NCBI RefSeq assembly: GCF_025736875.1
Contig: NZ_CP107052.1
Coordinates: forward strand, 2,002,501 to 2,066,500
DNA length: 64,000 nt
Source of the DNA: Candidatus Kirkpatrickella diaphorinae
GTDB taxonomy: Bacteria > Pseudomonadota > Alphaproteobacteria > Acetobacterales > Acetobacteraceae
Direction: 5' to 3'
Within the stretch, counting starts at the first letter, position 1, and every line of letters starts with the position of its first letter. The position numbers and the translations under genes are program-made. The notes beneath the pieces are model-generated. The model saw nothing but the letters and a program-made list of their open reading frames with translations, had not been told where the DNA came from and did not search any database. Shown here piece by piece: positions 33,927 to 43,885 of this stretch.

Positions 33927-35501
33927 ATGCGCCGTGCTTACCATAAATTAGCGCTCCTCCCCGCCATGGCGCTCATCCTGACGTCGGGCTGCGTCGGGCC
34001 GAAATTCCATCGTCCCAAACCATGGACGCCGGACCAGTATCGTATGCCCCAGCGCGGGGGTGAGGCGGGGGTGACAAGTCGCACGACGCAGGACCCGGCG
34101 GCGGCAAGTTGGTGGGGCCTCTTCAACGACCCTGAATTATCGTCCCTGCAAGCACGCCTCGCATCTCAGAACCTCGATATTCAGCGCGCCACGACGCAAT
34201 TGGCGCAAAGCCGTGCCCAGCTTATGATCGCGGGTGCCGGGCGCTACCCGTCTCTTAGCGCGATGGGCAGTTATCAGCGCTCTCAATATAGTACGAAGTT
34301 TTTCCAGCGGGCTCTTTCCCAGATCGGTCAGAACAGCAAAGACTCGCTGGGCGCGCAGAATGCCACCCTCCTTGACCAGAGCATCGGCAAAGTTGTCGTG
34401 CCACAGCTTAATCAGTGGCAGACCGGGATTGACGCGCAATATGAGCTGGATTTATGGGGCCGGGTTGCGCGACAATATGAGTCCGCCAAGGCCATGTTGC
34501 AGGCAACGGATGAGCAGAGGCGTTCCGTCATTATCGCGCAACAGGCCGATCTGGCCTATGATTACCTCGCCCTGCGCGGCTTGCAGGAACAATTGCGCAT
34601 CCTGAAGGAAAACCGTGCCACCGCGCAGCGGACCTTGGACCTCGCGCGGGAGCGTCAGCATGTCGGGCTGGTGACGGAATTAGACGTCACATCGGCACAG
34701 CGGCAACTTGACACGACAACAGCGCAGATTGCCCAGATGGAGCAGCGCGTCACGCAGCAGATCAACGCCATCAACCTTTTATTGGGTCTGCCGCCAGGCT
34801 CCCTCGATGATGAGTTGCAGCGCACGGCGGGCATCCCGGTCGTGCCGCCGCGCGTGCCCGTCGGGCTTCCATCTGACCTTGTGCGGCGTCGCCCGGATAT
34901 CCGGCAGGCTGAAGCGCAACTCCATGCGGCGGTCGCCAATATTGCGGAGGCCGAGGCGGAGTTTTATCCGAAAGTCACCATCAGCGCCGATTTCGGGCTT
35001 CAAACCCTGTCCTTCCGTGATCTCGGCTTCTGGAATGCGCGGGCATGGAATGTCGGTCCTTCCATTTCCCTGCCGATCTTCCAGGGTGGGCGCCTGCGCG
35101 GCAATCTGATGCTGACCAAATATGCCGAAAAGACAGCGGCCATCACCTATCGCCAGACCGTGCTCGGCGCATGGCGGGATGTCGATAACGCGCTCGTGGC
35201 CTATCGGGATGAGCAGAAGCGCCATCAGGGCCTGGTCTCAGCTTCCGCGGCGGCGCGTCGTGCGCTTGACCTGGCGAAAGATCAATATCGCTCCGGCCTC
35301 GTCACTTATCTGGATGTTCTTTCCGCCCAGCAGGCGCTTCTCGATGCAGAGATGCAGGTGGCGGACAGCTCCATGACGGTCGCGGCCAATCTCGCGCGCC
35401 TTTATAATGCGCTTGGCGGTGGCTGGGAGAATATCGCGCCGGAAGAAGCCGCGAAATCCGCTTTGACTTCAAAAACTTATGACAAACTCACTTCGAGGTG
35501 A
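33927..35501 (+). CDS. NodT/OprM-type outer-membrane efflux lipoprotein
   Basis: This 524-residue TolC-like channel begins with a lipoprotein signal peptide and lipobox LTSGC near residue 22, followed by VGPKFHRP, the usual start of NodT proteins. Two similar halves carry the helical barrel segments, for example WWGLFNDPEL near 71, AQYELDLWGRV and RRRPDIRQAEAQL near 323. The frame is open up to 33867, but the ATG at 33927 has GAAGGG upstream and gives the best signal peptide. It completes the EmrA-EmrB-NodT tripartite pump. Confidence 0.9.
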   Translation: MRRAYHKLALLPAMALILTSGCVGPKFHRPKPWTPDQYRMPQRGGEAGVTSRTTQDPAAASWWGLFNDPELSSLQARLASQNLDIQRATTQLAQSRAQLMIAGAGRYPSLSAMGSYQRSQYSTKFFQRALSQIGQNSKDSLGAQNATLLDQSIGKVVVPQLNQWQTGIDAQYELDLWGRVARQYESAKAMLQATDEQRRSVIIAQQADLAYDYLALRGLQEQLRILKENRATAQRTLDLARERQHVGLVTELDVTSAQRQLDTTTAQIAQMEQRVTQQINAINLLLGLPPGSLDDELQRTAGIPVVPPRVPVGLPSDLVRRRPDIRQAEAQLHAAVANIAEAEAEFYPKVTISADFGLQTLSFRDLGFWNARAWNVGPSISLPIFQGGRLRGNLMLTKYAEKTAAITYRQTVLGAWRDVDNALVAYRDEQKRHQGLVSASAAARRALDLAKDQYRSGLVTYLDVLSAQQALLDAEMQVADSSMTVAANLARLYNALGGGWENIAPEEAAKSALTSKTYDKLTSR

Positions 35502-35588
35502 TGGGGCTTGATCTTGCGCAAGTTAACGCGCGTTATAGCATGAGAAGAGGCAGCGACACATAATATCCCATATTTAAGGAGACGGTTT

Positions 35589-37097
35589 ATGACCGGTCAG
35601 ACGAAGTCTTCCACGTCTAAGGCGGATGTTCCGCGTCGCGCACCGGATTGCACCCTCGTCATCTTCGGTGGTGGTGGTGACCTGACGAAACGCCTCCTTG
35701 TGCCTTCACTCTATGATCTGGCGGCGATGGATGTTTTATCGCGGAAATTCCGCATCATCGTCGTTGACCGTATGGAGATGACGTCGGAAGCATGGTCGGC
35801 ACATCTTTTCGATGAGATTTCCGCCTTTGCCAAAGACAAGGCCGGTGAATTTGCCCATGGGCGCCTCGATAAGAGCGTCTGGCAGAAAATGATGAAAAAT
35901 GTCGAATTTCTGGCAGGCGACATCACGGAGTCGGAAATCTATCAGCGCGTTGCCACATCTTTGGGCCATAACTCTGCCATTTTCTATTTCGCGGTGGCCG
36001 CCCAGTTTTTCGGGACGATCCTTAAAAGTCTGGGCAAGGCAAAGCTGTTCGAGGAGGATGGTTTTTTCCGCCGAGTGATCATTGAGAAGCCCTTCGGCCA
36101 TAATCTGGCTTCCGCCAAGGCGCTGAACAAAGTCGCGCTGGCCAATGCGCGTGAAGATCAAATTTACCGTATTGATCATTTTTTCGGTAAGGAAGCCGTC
36201 CAGAGCATGATGGCCATCCGTTTCGCCAATACTTTATTTGAGCCCCTCTGGCGGCAGGAATATATCGACCACGTCCAGATCACGGCGGCCGAAACGATTG
36301 GCGTTGAAAAACGCGGGAAGTTTTACGAGGGCACGGGCGCGCTGCGCGACATGGTGCCCAATCACCTTTTTGTCCTTCTGAGCATCACAGGTATGGCGCC
36401 GCCCAGTTCCCTCGCGGCGGAAGTCGTCCGGTCAGAGAAAACGCGACTGCTTGATGCGATCCGGCCGATCAAGGTCAAGGATTTCGTCGTCGCGCAATAT
36501 CGGGCGGGGAAAGTTGAAGGTGAAAAACGGCCCGCCTACCGGAATGAGCCGGATGTTGATCCGAAGAGTGACGTCGAGACTTACGCGGCGCTGAAGCTCC
36601 ACATTGATAATTGGCGTTGGGCGGGTGTCCCGTTTTACCTGCGCACCGGCAAGCGCCTCGCCGCGCGGAAGACGGAAGTTGCGGTCATCTTCAAAAAGAC
36701 GCCTTATCAGCTTTTCAAGCAGGGTTCAGCGGACGCGATGCCGAATGTCATCAGGTTTCAGCTTGACCCGATCCGTGGCCTGGCCATGCATTTCATGGTG
36801 AAGGAACCCGGATTGGAGGAGGTCACGACCCCGGTGCAGAATACCTTCCGCTATGATGATTTTTTCAAAAGCCGCGCCAATGTTGGTTATGAAGCGTTGC
36901 TTTATGATTGCATGTGCGGTGACCAGATGTTGTTTCAGTCCGCGGCCACGATTGAAGCGGGCTGGGCAGCATTGGAAAGCGTCAATCCGCCCAAAAATCG
37001 TAAGCTCTGCTTTTACGCTGCGGGTGATCAAGGGCCGAAGGAAGCGGATCAGCTTCTTGAACGTGACGGGAGGTCGTGGCTTCCGCTCATTGACTGA
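35589..37097 (+). CDS. zwf: glucose-6-phosphate 1-dehydrogenase
   Basis: This 502-residue enzyme makes 6-phosphogluconolactone and NAD(P)H, the entry step to the pentose phosphate and Entner-Doudoroff routes. GGGGDLTKR (27-35) binds the cofactor, EKPFG (166-170) and the active-site signature RIDHFFGKE (194-202) hold the substrate and catalytic His. An AAGGAG site lies 8 bp before the ATG. A GH15 gene follows 48 bp later on the same strand, so a joint transcript is likely. Confidence 0.96.
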   Translation: MTGQTKSSTSKADVPRRAPDCTLVIFGGGGDLTKRLLVPSLYDLAAMDVLSRKFRIIVVDRMEMTSEAWSAHLFDEISAFAKDKAGEFAHGRLDKSVWQKMMKNVEFLAGDITESEIYQRVATSLGHNSAIFYFAVAAQFFGTILKSLGKAKLFEEDGFFRRVIIEKPFGHNLASAKALNKVALANAREDQIYRIDHFFGKEAVQSMMAIRFANTLFEPLWRQEYIDHVQITAAETIGVEKRGKFYEGTGALRDMVPNHLFVLLSITGMAPPSSLAAEVVRSEKTRLLDAIRPIKVKDFVVAQYRAGKVEGEKRPAYRNEPDVDPKSDVETYAALKLHIDNWRWAGVPFYLRTGKRLAARKTEVAVIFKKTPYQLFKQGSADAMPNVIRFQLDPIRGLAMHFMVKEPGLEEVTTPVQNTFRYDDFFKSRANVGYEALLYDCMCGDQMLFQSAATIEAGWAALESVNPPKNRKLCFYAAGDQGPKEADQLLERDGRSWLPLID

Positions 37098-37145
37098 ACC
37101 GAACGGTAAGCGCAGGGACGCTGTATCTAAAAAGGGGGTCGCATC

Positions 37146-38984
37146 ATGGCTATGGCGATCGAAGACCACGCTGTCATCGGGGATCTGCGCACGGCAGCGC
37201 TGGTCGCCCTTGACGGGTCCATTGATTTCATGTGCTGGCCACGGTTTGACAGCCCGAGTGTCTTTGCACATTTGCTGGAGGAGAAAGCCGGGAGTTTTAC
37301 CTTGAAGCCGGTCCTGAAGGATGGGTCATATCGCCAGGCTTATATGCCGGATACGAATATCATTCTCACGCGGGTCCTCTCCTCCAGCGGCGTGAGTGAG
37401 ATTTCGGATTTCATGGTGCCGGCGCCGATTTCCCAGACGCAGCGTCTGATCCGGCGCGTGAAAGCGATACGCGGCGGTATCAGGTTCGATATGCGCTGCG
37501 CCCCGCGCTTTAATTACGCGCGCACGGGCCATAAAGTGCATCAATTATCATCCCATGTGGTGATTTTTGAGCCGGACGACCCGCTCTTCCCGAGATTGCG
37601 ACTGTGTTCGACCGTCAAATTGATTGTCAAAGGCAATGATGTCGTGGCCGAATTCGGCCTTGAATTCGACAAGGTTGCGTTTTTCTCACTGGATGGGGAA
37701 ACGCAGAAAGAGAATTTCTGTGAAGATGATGAAATGCTCGTCTCGCTCTTTAAAGAGACGGATAGTTATTGGCGCGACTGGGTGGCGCGCTCAGATTATC
37801 ATGGGCGGTGGCATGATCAGATCATCCGTTCCACACTGGCGCTCAAGCTTCTGACATCGCATGAACTAGGGTCAATGGTTGCGGCGGCGACTTTCGGCCT
37901 CCCGGAAGATGTCGGCGGCGAACGGAACTGGGATTACCGTTACTGTTGGATCCGCGACTCGTCCTTTATGGTTTATGCCTTTATGCAGACCGGCCATAAG
38001 GAGGAGGCGACGGCTTTCATCCGCTGGGTACATGCGCGGCGGGTCGAGGCGCATCCCGGCCAGGCGCGGCTGAAAGTGCTTTACGCAATTGATGGCCAGC
38101 CCATGACGTCCGAGACTGAGCTGGAGCATTTCAGGGGTTATCGCGATTCCCGCCCCGTGCGTATCGGTAATGCGGCGGAAGGTCAGCTCCAGCTCGATAT
38201 CATCGGCGAAATCATGGACGCGATTTTTCATGCTGATGAAAATTGTGAAAGGCTGAGCTGGGAAGCATGGCGCGCCCTGCGTGAGGGGATCGACTGGCTC
38301 TGTTTCAACTGGAATCAGGAAGATGAGAGCATCTGGGAAGTCCGAGGAGGGCGAAGGCATTTCCTGACATCACGCGTCATGTGCTGGGTGGCGTTTGACC
38401 GGGCGATCCGTCTGGCGCAGAAACGCGGCCTGCCTTGCGCGATCAATGTCTGGGTGCGGGAACGCAGCGCCATATATAATGATATCCAAACCGGGTTCTG
38501 GGATGAGGAACTGGGTTATTACGTACAATATAAAGGCGGGCAGACGATTGATGCTTCATGCCTGATGATGCCGCTTATGGGGTTCATTTCCGATCATGAT
38601 CCACGCTGGTTGTCGACTCTGGAGGCGGTTGGCGCGCAATTGCTTGATGACAGTCATGTCTATCGTTACCGCACGCAGAAGGATCATGACGGCAAGGATG
38701 ACCATGCGGGGGATGGTCTATCAGGAAGTGAAGGCACGTTTACAATGTGCTCCTTCTGGTATATCGAGTGCGTCGCCCGCACGGGTGATTTGTTAAAGGC
38801 GCGTCTCTTATTTGAAAAGATTCTATCTTACGCCAATCATGTCGGGTTATTTTCTGAAGAAATCGGCCCTTCAGGTGAACATCTTGGTAATTTCCCACAG
38901 GCCTTCACGCATATTGCCCTTATTCGGTGTGGCCAATACCTTGATAAAGCTTTCTCCAAATCCGGGGATCGAAATAGTGAATGA
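37146..38984 (+). CDS. glycoside hydrolase family 15 protein (glucoamylase or trehalase type)
   Basis: This 612-residue cytosolic protein, without signal peptide, has the N-terminal super-sandwich domain typical of bacterial GH15 (IGDLRTAALVALDGSIDFMCWPRFDSP-like start region, about 11-37). The catalytic barrel has NWDYRYCWIRD near 260-270 and the general-base segment FSEEIGPSGEHLGNFPQ near 569-585, with E571/E572. Family members cleave alpha-glucosidic bonds of maltodextrins or trehalose. Neighbouring zwf suggests that the released glucose is fed into the pentose phosphate route. The choice between trehalase and glucoamylase cannot be made here. Confidence 0.88.
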   Translation: MAMAIEDHAVIGDLRTAALVALDGSIDFMCWPRFDSPSVFAHLLEEKAGSFTLKPVLKDGSYRQAYMPDTNIILTRVLSSSGVSEISDFMVPAPISQTQRLIRRVKAIRGGIRFDMRCAPRFNYARTGHKVHQLSSHVVIFEPDDPLFPRLRLCSTVKLIVKGNDVVAEFGLEFDKVAFFSLDGETQKENFCEDDEMLVSLFKETDSYWRDWVARSDYHGRWHDQIIRSTLALKLLTSHELGSMVAAATFGLPEDVGGERNWDYRYCWIRDSSFMVYAFMQTGHKEEATAFIRWVHARRVEAHPGQARLKVLYAIDGQPMTSETELEHFRGYRDSRPVRIGNAAEGQLQLDIIGEIMDAIFHADENCERLSWEAWRALREGIDWLCFNWNQEDESIWEVRGGRRHFLTSRVMCWVAFDRAIRLAQKRGLPCAINVWVRERSAIYNDIQTGFWDEELGYYVQYKGGQTIDASCLMMPLMGFISDHDPRWLSTLEAVGAQLLDDSHVYRYRTQKDHDGKDDHAGDGLSGSEGTFTMCSFWYIECVARTGDLLKARLLFEKILSYANHVGLFSEEIGPSGEHLGNFPQAFTHIALIRCGQYLDKAFSKSGDRNSE

Positions 38985-39187
38985 TAGTCATTATCACGTC
39001 TAAATGGGACAAACTTAATCCCTATTATTCACGGATTCGAAATTTTGCATTCTATTGTTTGCGGCACGCGTTATGTGGTGCTAGGCATAGCGCAGTTCAC
39101 CTCTTGACCAAAGGGTCTATTGGGGACGGTCCGCTATTGCCCTTCCGGGTGCGGCCTTTGGTCCCGTCGAAATAGGTAGTCGTTCCA

Positions 39188-39640
39188 GTGACTCAAATTT
39201 TTGTTGATCACGCTCTTCTCATTTATATCGCGTTCACCGTGGTATTTTTGTGTATTGTCGTGGCTCTGTCCGCTGCTATAGGCCCGCGGCGCGTCGGTGC
39301 GGCGCGGGGGCGCTCCATGAGTCTCCCTTACGAGTCCGGCATTATGGAGACGGGTTCAGCGCGGCTGCGCCTCCCGGCACAATATTATCTGTTGGCGGTA
39401 TTTTTCGTTATTTTCGATGTTGAGGGCGTTTTCATCTATGTCTGGGCGACGGTAACGCGGCAGATGGGGTGGCCCGCTTTCATCACGATTATGAGTTTTA
39501 TCGTTTTTCTGACTCTGGCACTCGTTTACCTCTGGCGCAGCGGCGCGCTGGAATGGGGCCCCAAACTGCGCCGCGCGAAGGTGCGACCGCCGCAGAACAC
39601 GCCTGCCGAGCTCGTCAAGATACCCAAGCGCGAGGTTTAA
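39188..39640 (+). CDS. nuoA: NADH-quinone oxidoreductase subunit A
   Basis: This 150-residue membrane subunit has three helices and the conserved loop [21 protein letters not shown]-like segment (about 49-69) that lies near the quinone site. FDVEGVFIY near 77 is also typical. The GTG at 39188 is the best start I can see, although its ribosome binding site is weak. It is the first gene of a complete 13-gene nuo operon, all on the plus strand. The 203-bp spacer after the GH15 gene should hold the operon promoter. Confidence 0.94.
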   Translation: MTQIFVDHALLIYIAFTVVFLCIVVALSAAIGPRRVGAARGRSMSLPYESGIMETGSARLRLPAQYYLLAVFFVIFDVEGVFIYVWATVTRQMGWPAFITIMSFIVFLTLALVYLWRSGALEWGPKLRRAKVRPPQNTPAELVKIPKREV

Positions 39641-39644
39641 AATT

Positions 39645-40286
39645 ATGTCCTGGACCTTAACCTCAGCCGTCGGCCAGCCGCGGTTGCAAAAGCCGGAGGA
39701 GCTCCTTGCCCAGGAGGATGTGCGCCGCAATGTCGTCGTCGGCAAATTGCAGGACTTCATCTCCTGGGGGCAGAAAAACTCTGTCTGGCCGTTCAACTTC
39801 GGTCTTTCCTGCTGCTATGTTGAGACAGCCACGGCCTTGACGAGTCGTTACGATATTGCCCGGTTCGGGTCAGAGGTTCTGCGCGCCACGCCGCGAGAGG
39901 CGGATCTCATGATCATCGCGGGCACTGTTTTCCGCAAAATGGCGCCGATCGTGAAATATCTTTACGACCAGATGCTTGAGCCTCGCTGGGTGATCTCCAT
40001 GGGCTCCTGCGCGAATTCGGGCGGTATGTACGACATTTATAGTGTCGTGCAGGGTGTTGACACCATTATGCCGGTCGATGTTTACGTCCCTGGCTGTCCG
40101 CCCCGCCCGGATGCCCTGATTGAAGGGCTCATGCTGCTTCAGGACTCTATCGGCAAGCAGCGGCGGCCGCTCAGCTGGATGATCGGTGATCAGGGCGTCA
40201 CGAAGGTGACACCGCAGAGCATGCGCGACCTTAAACGGGATGAGCGTCGCAAAGCGACCTTCCTGCGCACGCCAGATACCGTATAA
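39645..40286 (+). CDS. nuoB: NADH-quinone oxidoreductase subunit B
   Basis: This 213-residue subunit of the peripheral arm holds the last iron-sulfur cluster (N2) before quinone. The four ligands are C56 and C57 in LSCCYVE, C122 in MGSCAN, and C151 in VPGCPPRP. This is the only NuoB-type protein in the window; the hydrogenase-like operon at 9.5-14.9 kb has none. It starts 4 bp after nuoA. Confidence 0.96.
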   Translation: MSWTLTSAVGQPRLQKPEELLAQEDVRRNVVVGKLQDFISWGQKNSVWPFNFGLSCCYVETATALTSRYDIARFGSEVLRATPREADLMIIAGTVFRKMAPIVKYLYDQMLEPRWVISMGSCANSGGMYDIYSVVQGVDTIMPVDVYVPGCPPRPDALIEGLMLLQDSIGKQRRPLSWMIGDQGVTKVTPQSMRDLKRDERRKATFLRTPDTV

Positions 40287-40300
40287 AGGCCGGGGTTGTT

Positions 40301-42064
40301 ATGACTGAAGTGACTGAACGCTTGAAGGGAAGCCCGCTCGGGGCTTTCGTCGCCGCCAGGTCGCAGGATGTCGTCCTGCTTGAGGAGGCGACGCGTGACA
40401 GTGTTCCCACCTTCTGGGTGCGACGCGGGCAGATCCACGCCCTCCTGAAATCCCTGAAGGCCGATGGTGCCTTGCGGATGCTTTTTGACCTCACAGCGCT
40501 TGATGAGCGTGAGCATAAGCACCGCCAGGGATTGCCGGACGCGGATTTCACCGTGGTGTATCACGTCAAATCCTTTTCCGGCCCGCTGGATGAGGTGCGC
40601 CTGAAGGTGCCTCTGGATGTCAATGCCCTGAACCTTCCGACTATTACGGATATCTGGCCCAACGCCAATTGGCTGGAGCGGGAAGTCTGGGATCTCTTCG
40701 GGATTGTGTTTGAAGGGCACCCGCACCTCACGCGTATCATGACGCCGCCAAGCTGGGTCGGGCATCCCCTGCGTAAAGACCATTACGCCCGCGCGACGGA
40801 GCGGCCACCTTACACTTTGTCGGAAGACGAAGTGTTTGACGAGCAGGAAGCCCTGCGCTTTGACCCCAAAGCCTGGGGAATGAAGCGGCACTCCGATAAT
40901 AGCGACTTCATGTTCCTTAATCTCGGGCCGAACCACCCCAGTGTGCACGGTGTCTTTCGCATCGTCCTGCAGCTTGAGGGTGAGGAAATCGTGGATGCCG
41001 TACCGGATATCGGTTTCCACCATCGCGGCGCTGAGAAAATGGCTGAGCGCCAGACCTGGCACTCCTTCATCCCCTATACTGACCGTATCGACTATGTCGG
41101 CGGGGTGATGAACAACTTCCCCTATGTTCTCGGTGTTGAGAAACTTGCGGGGATCACCGTCCCACCGCGCGCGCAATTAATGCGCGTCATGCTGGCTGAG
41201 TTTTTCCGCATCTCAAGCCATCTCGTTTTCTATGGGACGATGGTGCAGGATCTGGGGCAACTTTCCCCCGTCTTCTATATGTTCAATGATCGTGAGCGCG
41301 TGTTCAGCATCATTGAGAAGATCTGCGGCTTCCGCATGCATCCGGCTTTCTTCCGTATTGGCGGCGTGGCGATGGATCTCCCGATCGGCTGGGAGAAAGA
41401 GGTCCGGGAATTCCTCGATTTCATGCCGAAGCGCCTTGATGAGTATGACAAGATGGTCATGAAAAACCCCATCTTCCGCGGGCGCACAAAGGGTGTCGGC
41501 GTTTATAACACGGCTGAAGCCGTGGATTGGGGCGTGACGGGGCCGGGGCTGCGCGCGACGGGGCTGGCGTGGGATTACCGCAAGGTCGCGCCTTATTCCG
41601 GCTATGATCAGATCGATTTCGACATCCCGACCGGCGCAAATGGTGATTGCTATGATCGCGCCGCCGTCCATATGGAGGAAATCCGGCAGAGTCTCCGCAT
41701 TATCCGCTTCTGCCTCGATAACATGCCGGAAGGGCCGTATAAGGCCGAGCATCCTCTGGCCATGCCGCCGCCAAAACCGCGTACGATGCATGATATTGAA
41801 ACGCTGATTCATCACTTTGTGGGCGTCAGTTGGGGGCCTGTCATGCCGGCAGGTGAGGTGCGGAGCTGTATTGAAGCGACGAAGGGCCTCAATCAATATT
41901 ATCTGACAAGTGACGGCGGTACGTCCTCTTATCGTACGCGTATCCGCACGCCCTCTTTCATTCACCTGCAACAAATTCCCCTCCTGGCGAAAGGCGCGAT
42001 GATCGCGGACCTGATCGCCATTCTGGGAAGCATTGATTTTGTGATGGCCGATGTCGACCGCTGA
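40301..42064 (+). CDS. nuoC: NADH-quinone oxidoreductase fused subunit C/D
   Basis: This 587-residue protein fuses the 30-kDa (NuoC, about 1-190) and 49-kDa (NuoD, about 200-587) subunits. NuoC shows [12 protein letters not shown] near 125. NuoD has HPSVHG near 214 and FHHRGAEKM near 238, which line the quinone cavity, and ends in [12 protein letters not shown], nearly as in E. coli. In most Alphaproteobacteria these subunits are separate, so the fusion is a marker of the enterobacterial-type operon. It overlaps nuoE by 14 bp. Confidence 0.95.
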   Translation: MTEVTERLKGSPLGAFVAARSQDVVLLEEATRDSVPTFWVRRGQIHALLKSLKADGALRMLFDLTALDEREHKHRQGLPDADFTVVYHVKSFSGPLDEVRLKVPLDVNALNLPTITDIWPNANWLEREVWDLFGIVFEGHPHLTRIMTPPSWVGHPLRKDHYARATERPPYTLSEDEVFDEQEALRFDPKAWGMKRHSDNSDFMFLNLGPNHPSVHGVFRIVLQLEGEEIVDAVPDIGFHHRGAEKMAERQTWHSFIPYTDRIDYVGGVMNNFPYVLGVEKLAGITVPPRAQLMRVMLAEFFRISSHLVFYGTMVQDLGQLSPVFYMFNDRERVFSIIEKICGFRMHPAFFRIGGVAMDLPIGWEKEVREFLDFMPKRLDEYDKMVMKNPIFRGRTKGVGVYNTAEAVDWGVTGPGLRATGLAWDYRKVAPYSGYDQIDFDIPTGANGDCYDRAAVHMEEIRQSLRIIRFCLDNMPEGPYKAEHPLAMPPPKPRTMHDIETLIHHFVGVSWGPVMPAGEVRSCIEATKGLNQYYLTSDGGTSSYRTRIRTPSFIHLQQIPLLAKGAMIADLIAILGSIDFVMADVDR

Positions 42065-42569
42065 TAACACGGCACAAAACGCCGAACTCCCTTCTGACCT
42101 GGTGCAGACCTTCCGCGACATGGCTGCGCATGAGCATCACGCGCGCGGCGCTTCGATTGAGGCATTGAGACTGGTGCAGGAGCGCTTCGGCTGGATCAGC
42201 GACGCGCATCTTGCCCAGACCGCGCAGGTTCTGGGCATGACGCCCGCCGATCTGGACGGGATCGCGACTTACTTCAATCTGTTATTCCGAAAGCCTGTTG
42301 GCAAAAACGTCATCATGCTCTGTGACAGTGTCTCATGCTGGCTTATGGGGCAGGAGCAGACGCGGGATCGCCTCTGTAAAAAATTGCAGATCAAAATGGG
42401 TGAAACCACATCTGACGGTGAATTCACCCTTCTACCGATTGTCTGCCTCGGGCATTGCGACCACGCGCCTGCAATGCTGATCGGCAAGGAGCTGTATGGC
42501 CCTGTCCGCCCCGAGGATATCGATGCCATCATCGATGATGTCAGGAGCAAAAATCATGACCACGCCTAA
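42051..42569 (+). CDS. nuoE: NADH-quinone oxidoreductase subunit E
   Basis: This 172-residue thioredoxin-like subunit of the NADH-dehydrogenase module carries the [2Fe-2S] cluster N1a. The ligands are C91, C96, C132 and C136, with the family spacing (C-x4-C and C-x3-C). Its start lies inside the end of nuoCD (ATGTCGACCGCTGA), and its end overlaps nuoF by 14 bp, so translation is probably coupled. Confidence 0.95.
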   Translation: MSTADNTAQNAELPSDLVQTFRDMAAHEHHARGASIEALRLVQERFGWISDAHLAQTAQVLGMTPADLDGIATYFNLLFRKPVGKNVIMLCDSVSCWLMGQEQTRDRLCKKLQIKMGETTSDGEFTLLPIVCLGHCDHAPAMLIGKELYGPVRPEDIDAIIDDVRSKNHDHA

Positions 42570-43872
42570 CCCGGAAAAGCAGCCGCTCACGGCGCTGGTC
42601 AACCGTGAAGCACCGCTCGATCCCGCGCAATATGAGGCGCGCGGCGGTTGGCGCGGTATTCGCCGTGCCCTGACCATGTCTCCGGATGAAGTGATTGAGG
42701 AAGTCAAAAATTCCAAATTACGCGGGCGCGGGGGCGCTGGCTTCAATACGGGTCTCAAATGGAGTTTCGTCCCGAAGGAGCCCGCGAAAGACCGTCTCAA
42801 ATATGTCGTCGCCAATGGCGATGAGATGGAACCGGGCACTTTCAAGGATCGCATCCTTGTTGAGGGCAATCCGCTTCAGCTGATTGAAGGCATGATGATC
42901 ACCGGGCACGCCATTCAGGCGGATCACGGCATCATCTTTCTGCGCGGGGAATATCATCTGGGGCTTGAGCGGCTGCAGAAAGCGGTCATTCAGGCGCGGG
43001 AGGCCGGGTGGCTCGGGAAGAACATTCAGGGCTCCGGATTTGACTTCGATATTCACGTCCACCCCAGTGGCGGGCGCTATATTTGCGGTGAGGAAACGGC
43101 GCTGATCACCGCGCTGGAAGGTCGCCGCGCCAATCCACGCAGTAAGCCGCCTTTCCCGCAGGTGGGTGGTTTGTGGGGTGCGCCGACCGTCGTCAATAAT
43201 ATTGAGACGTTCAGCAATGTCCCCCCGATCCTCGCGAACGGCAATGACTGGTATCTTGGCCTCAGTAATTGTGAAGATGGCGGCACCAAACTTTACGGCG
43301 TGAGTGGACGAGCGAAAAATCCCGGCGTGTTTGAACTTCCGCTTGGCACGTCCCTTGGGGTGATCCTGAATGAATATGCTGGCGGGATGCAGGATGGCTA
43401 TAAGCTGCGTGCCTTCCTGCCCGGTGGCGCGTCCACGGCGTTTCTCGGGGCGGAGCATGAAAATATCCTGATGGATTATCCATCTCCGGAGAAAGCGGGC
43501 AGCCGTCTCGGCACGGGTCTCGCCATTCTTCTGGATGATCGGACCTGTCCGATCGGCATGTTGAAAAATCTTGAGCATTTCTTTGCACAGGAATCCTGCG
43601 GCTGGTGCACACCCTGTCGCGACGGTCTTCCCTGGGTGGAACGCCTCCTGAACGTGATCGAAGATGGAAAAGGCACGCAGGAGGATATAGACCGCCTTCA
43701 TGATGCGGCCCGCATGATCGGGCCGATGGGCCGCACTTTCTGTGCGCACGCCCCGGGCGCGATCGCGCCACTCTCAAGCGGCCTGACATTGTTCGCAGAG
43801 GATTTTCAGAGACATATCCGCCAGCAACGCTGCACCTTCTCGCAAGGTCGTTCAGCTGAGCAGGCGGCTTAG
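42556..43872 (+). CDS. nuoF: NADH-quinone oxidoreductase subunit F
   Basis: This 438-residue subunit oxidises NADH. The FMN/NADH loop is GRGGAG (57-62), and the [4Fe-4S] cluster N3 is bound by C348, C351, C354 and C396. The ATG at 42556 follows CAGGAG with good spacing. An in-frame start at 42496 would add 20 residues inside nuoE and was rejected. Confidence 0.95.
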   Translation: MTTPNPEKQPLTALVNREAPLDPAQYEARGGWRGIRRALTMSPDEVIEEVKNSKLRGRGGAGFNTGLKWSFVPKEPAKDRLKYVVANGDEMEPGTFKDRILVEGNPLQLIEGMMITGHAIQADHGIIFLRGEYHLGLERLQKAVIQAREAGWLGKNIQGSGFDFDIHVHPSGGRYICGEETALITALEGRRANPRSKPPFPQVGGLWGAPTVVNNIETFSNVPPILANGNDWYLGLSNCEDGGTKLYGVSGRAKNPGVFELPLGTSLGVILNEYAGGMQDGYKLRAFLPGGASTAFLGAEHENILMDYPSPEKAGSRLGTGLAILLDDRTCPIGMLKNLEHFFAQESCGWCTPCRDGLPWVERLLNVIEDGKGTQEDIDRLHDAARMIGPMGRTFCAHAPGAIAPLSSGLTLFAEDFQRHIRQQRCTFSQGRSAEQAA

Positions 43873-43885
43873 GAGTACCGGCCCG

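Noticed and set aside
40190-41176. 328-codon minus-strand frame opposite nuoCD
   Set aside because: Composition artefact in GC-biased coding DNA. The plus strand encodes well-conserved NuoCD.
42718-43749. 343-codon minus-strand frame opposite nuoF
   Set aside because: Shadow of nuoF with no recognisable domain and no ribosome binding site.
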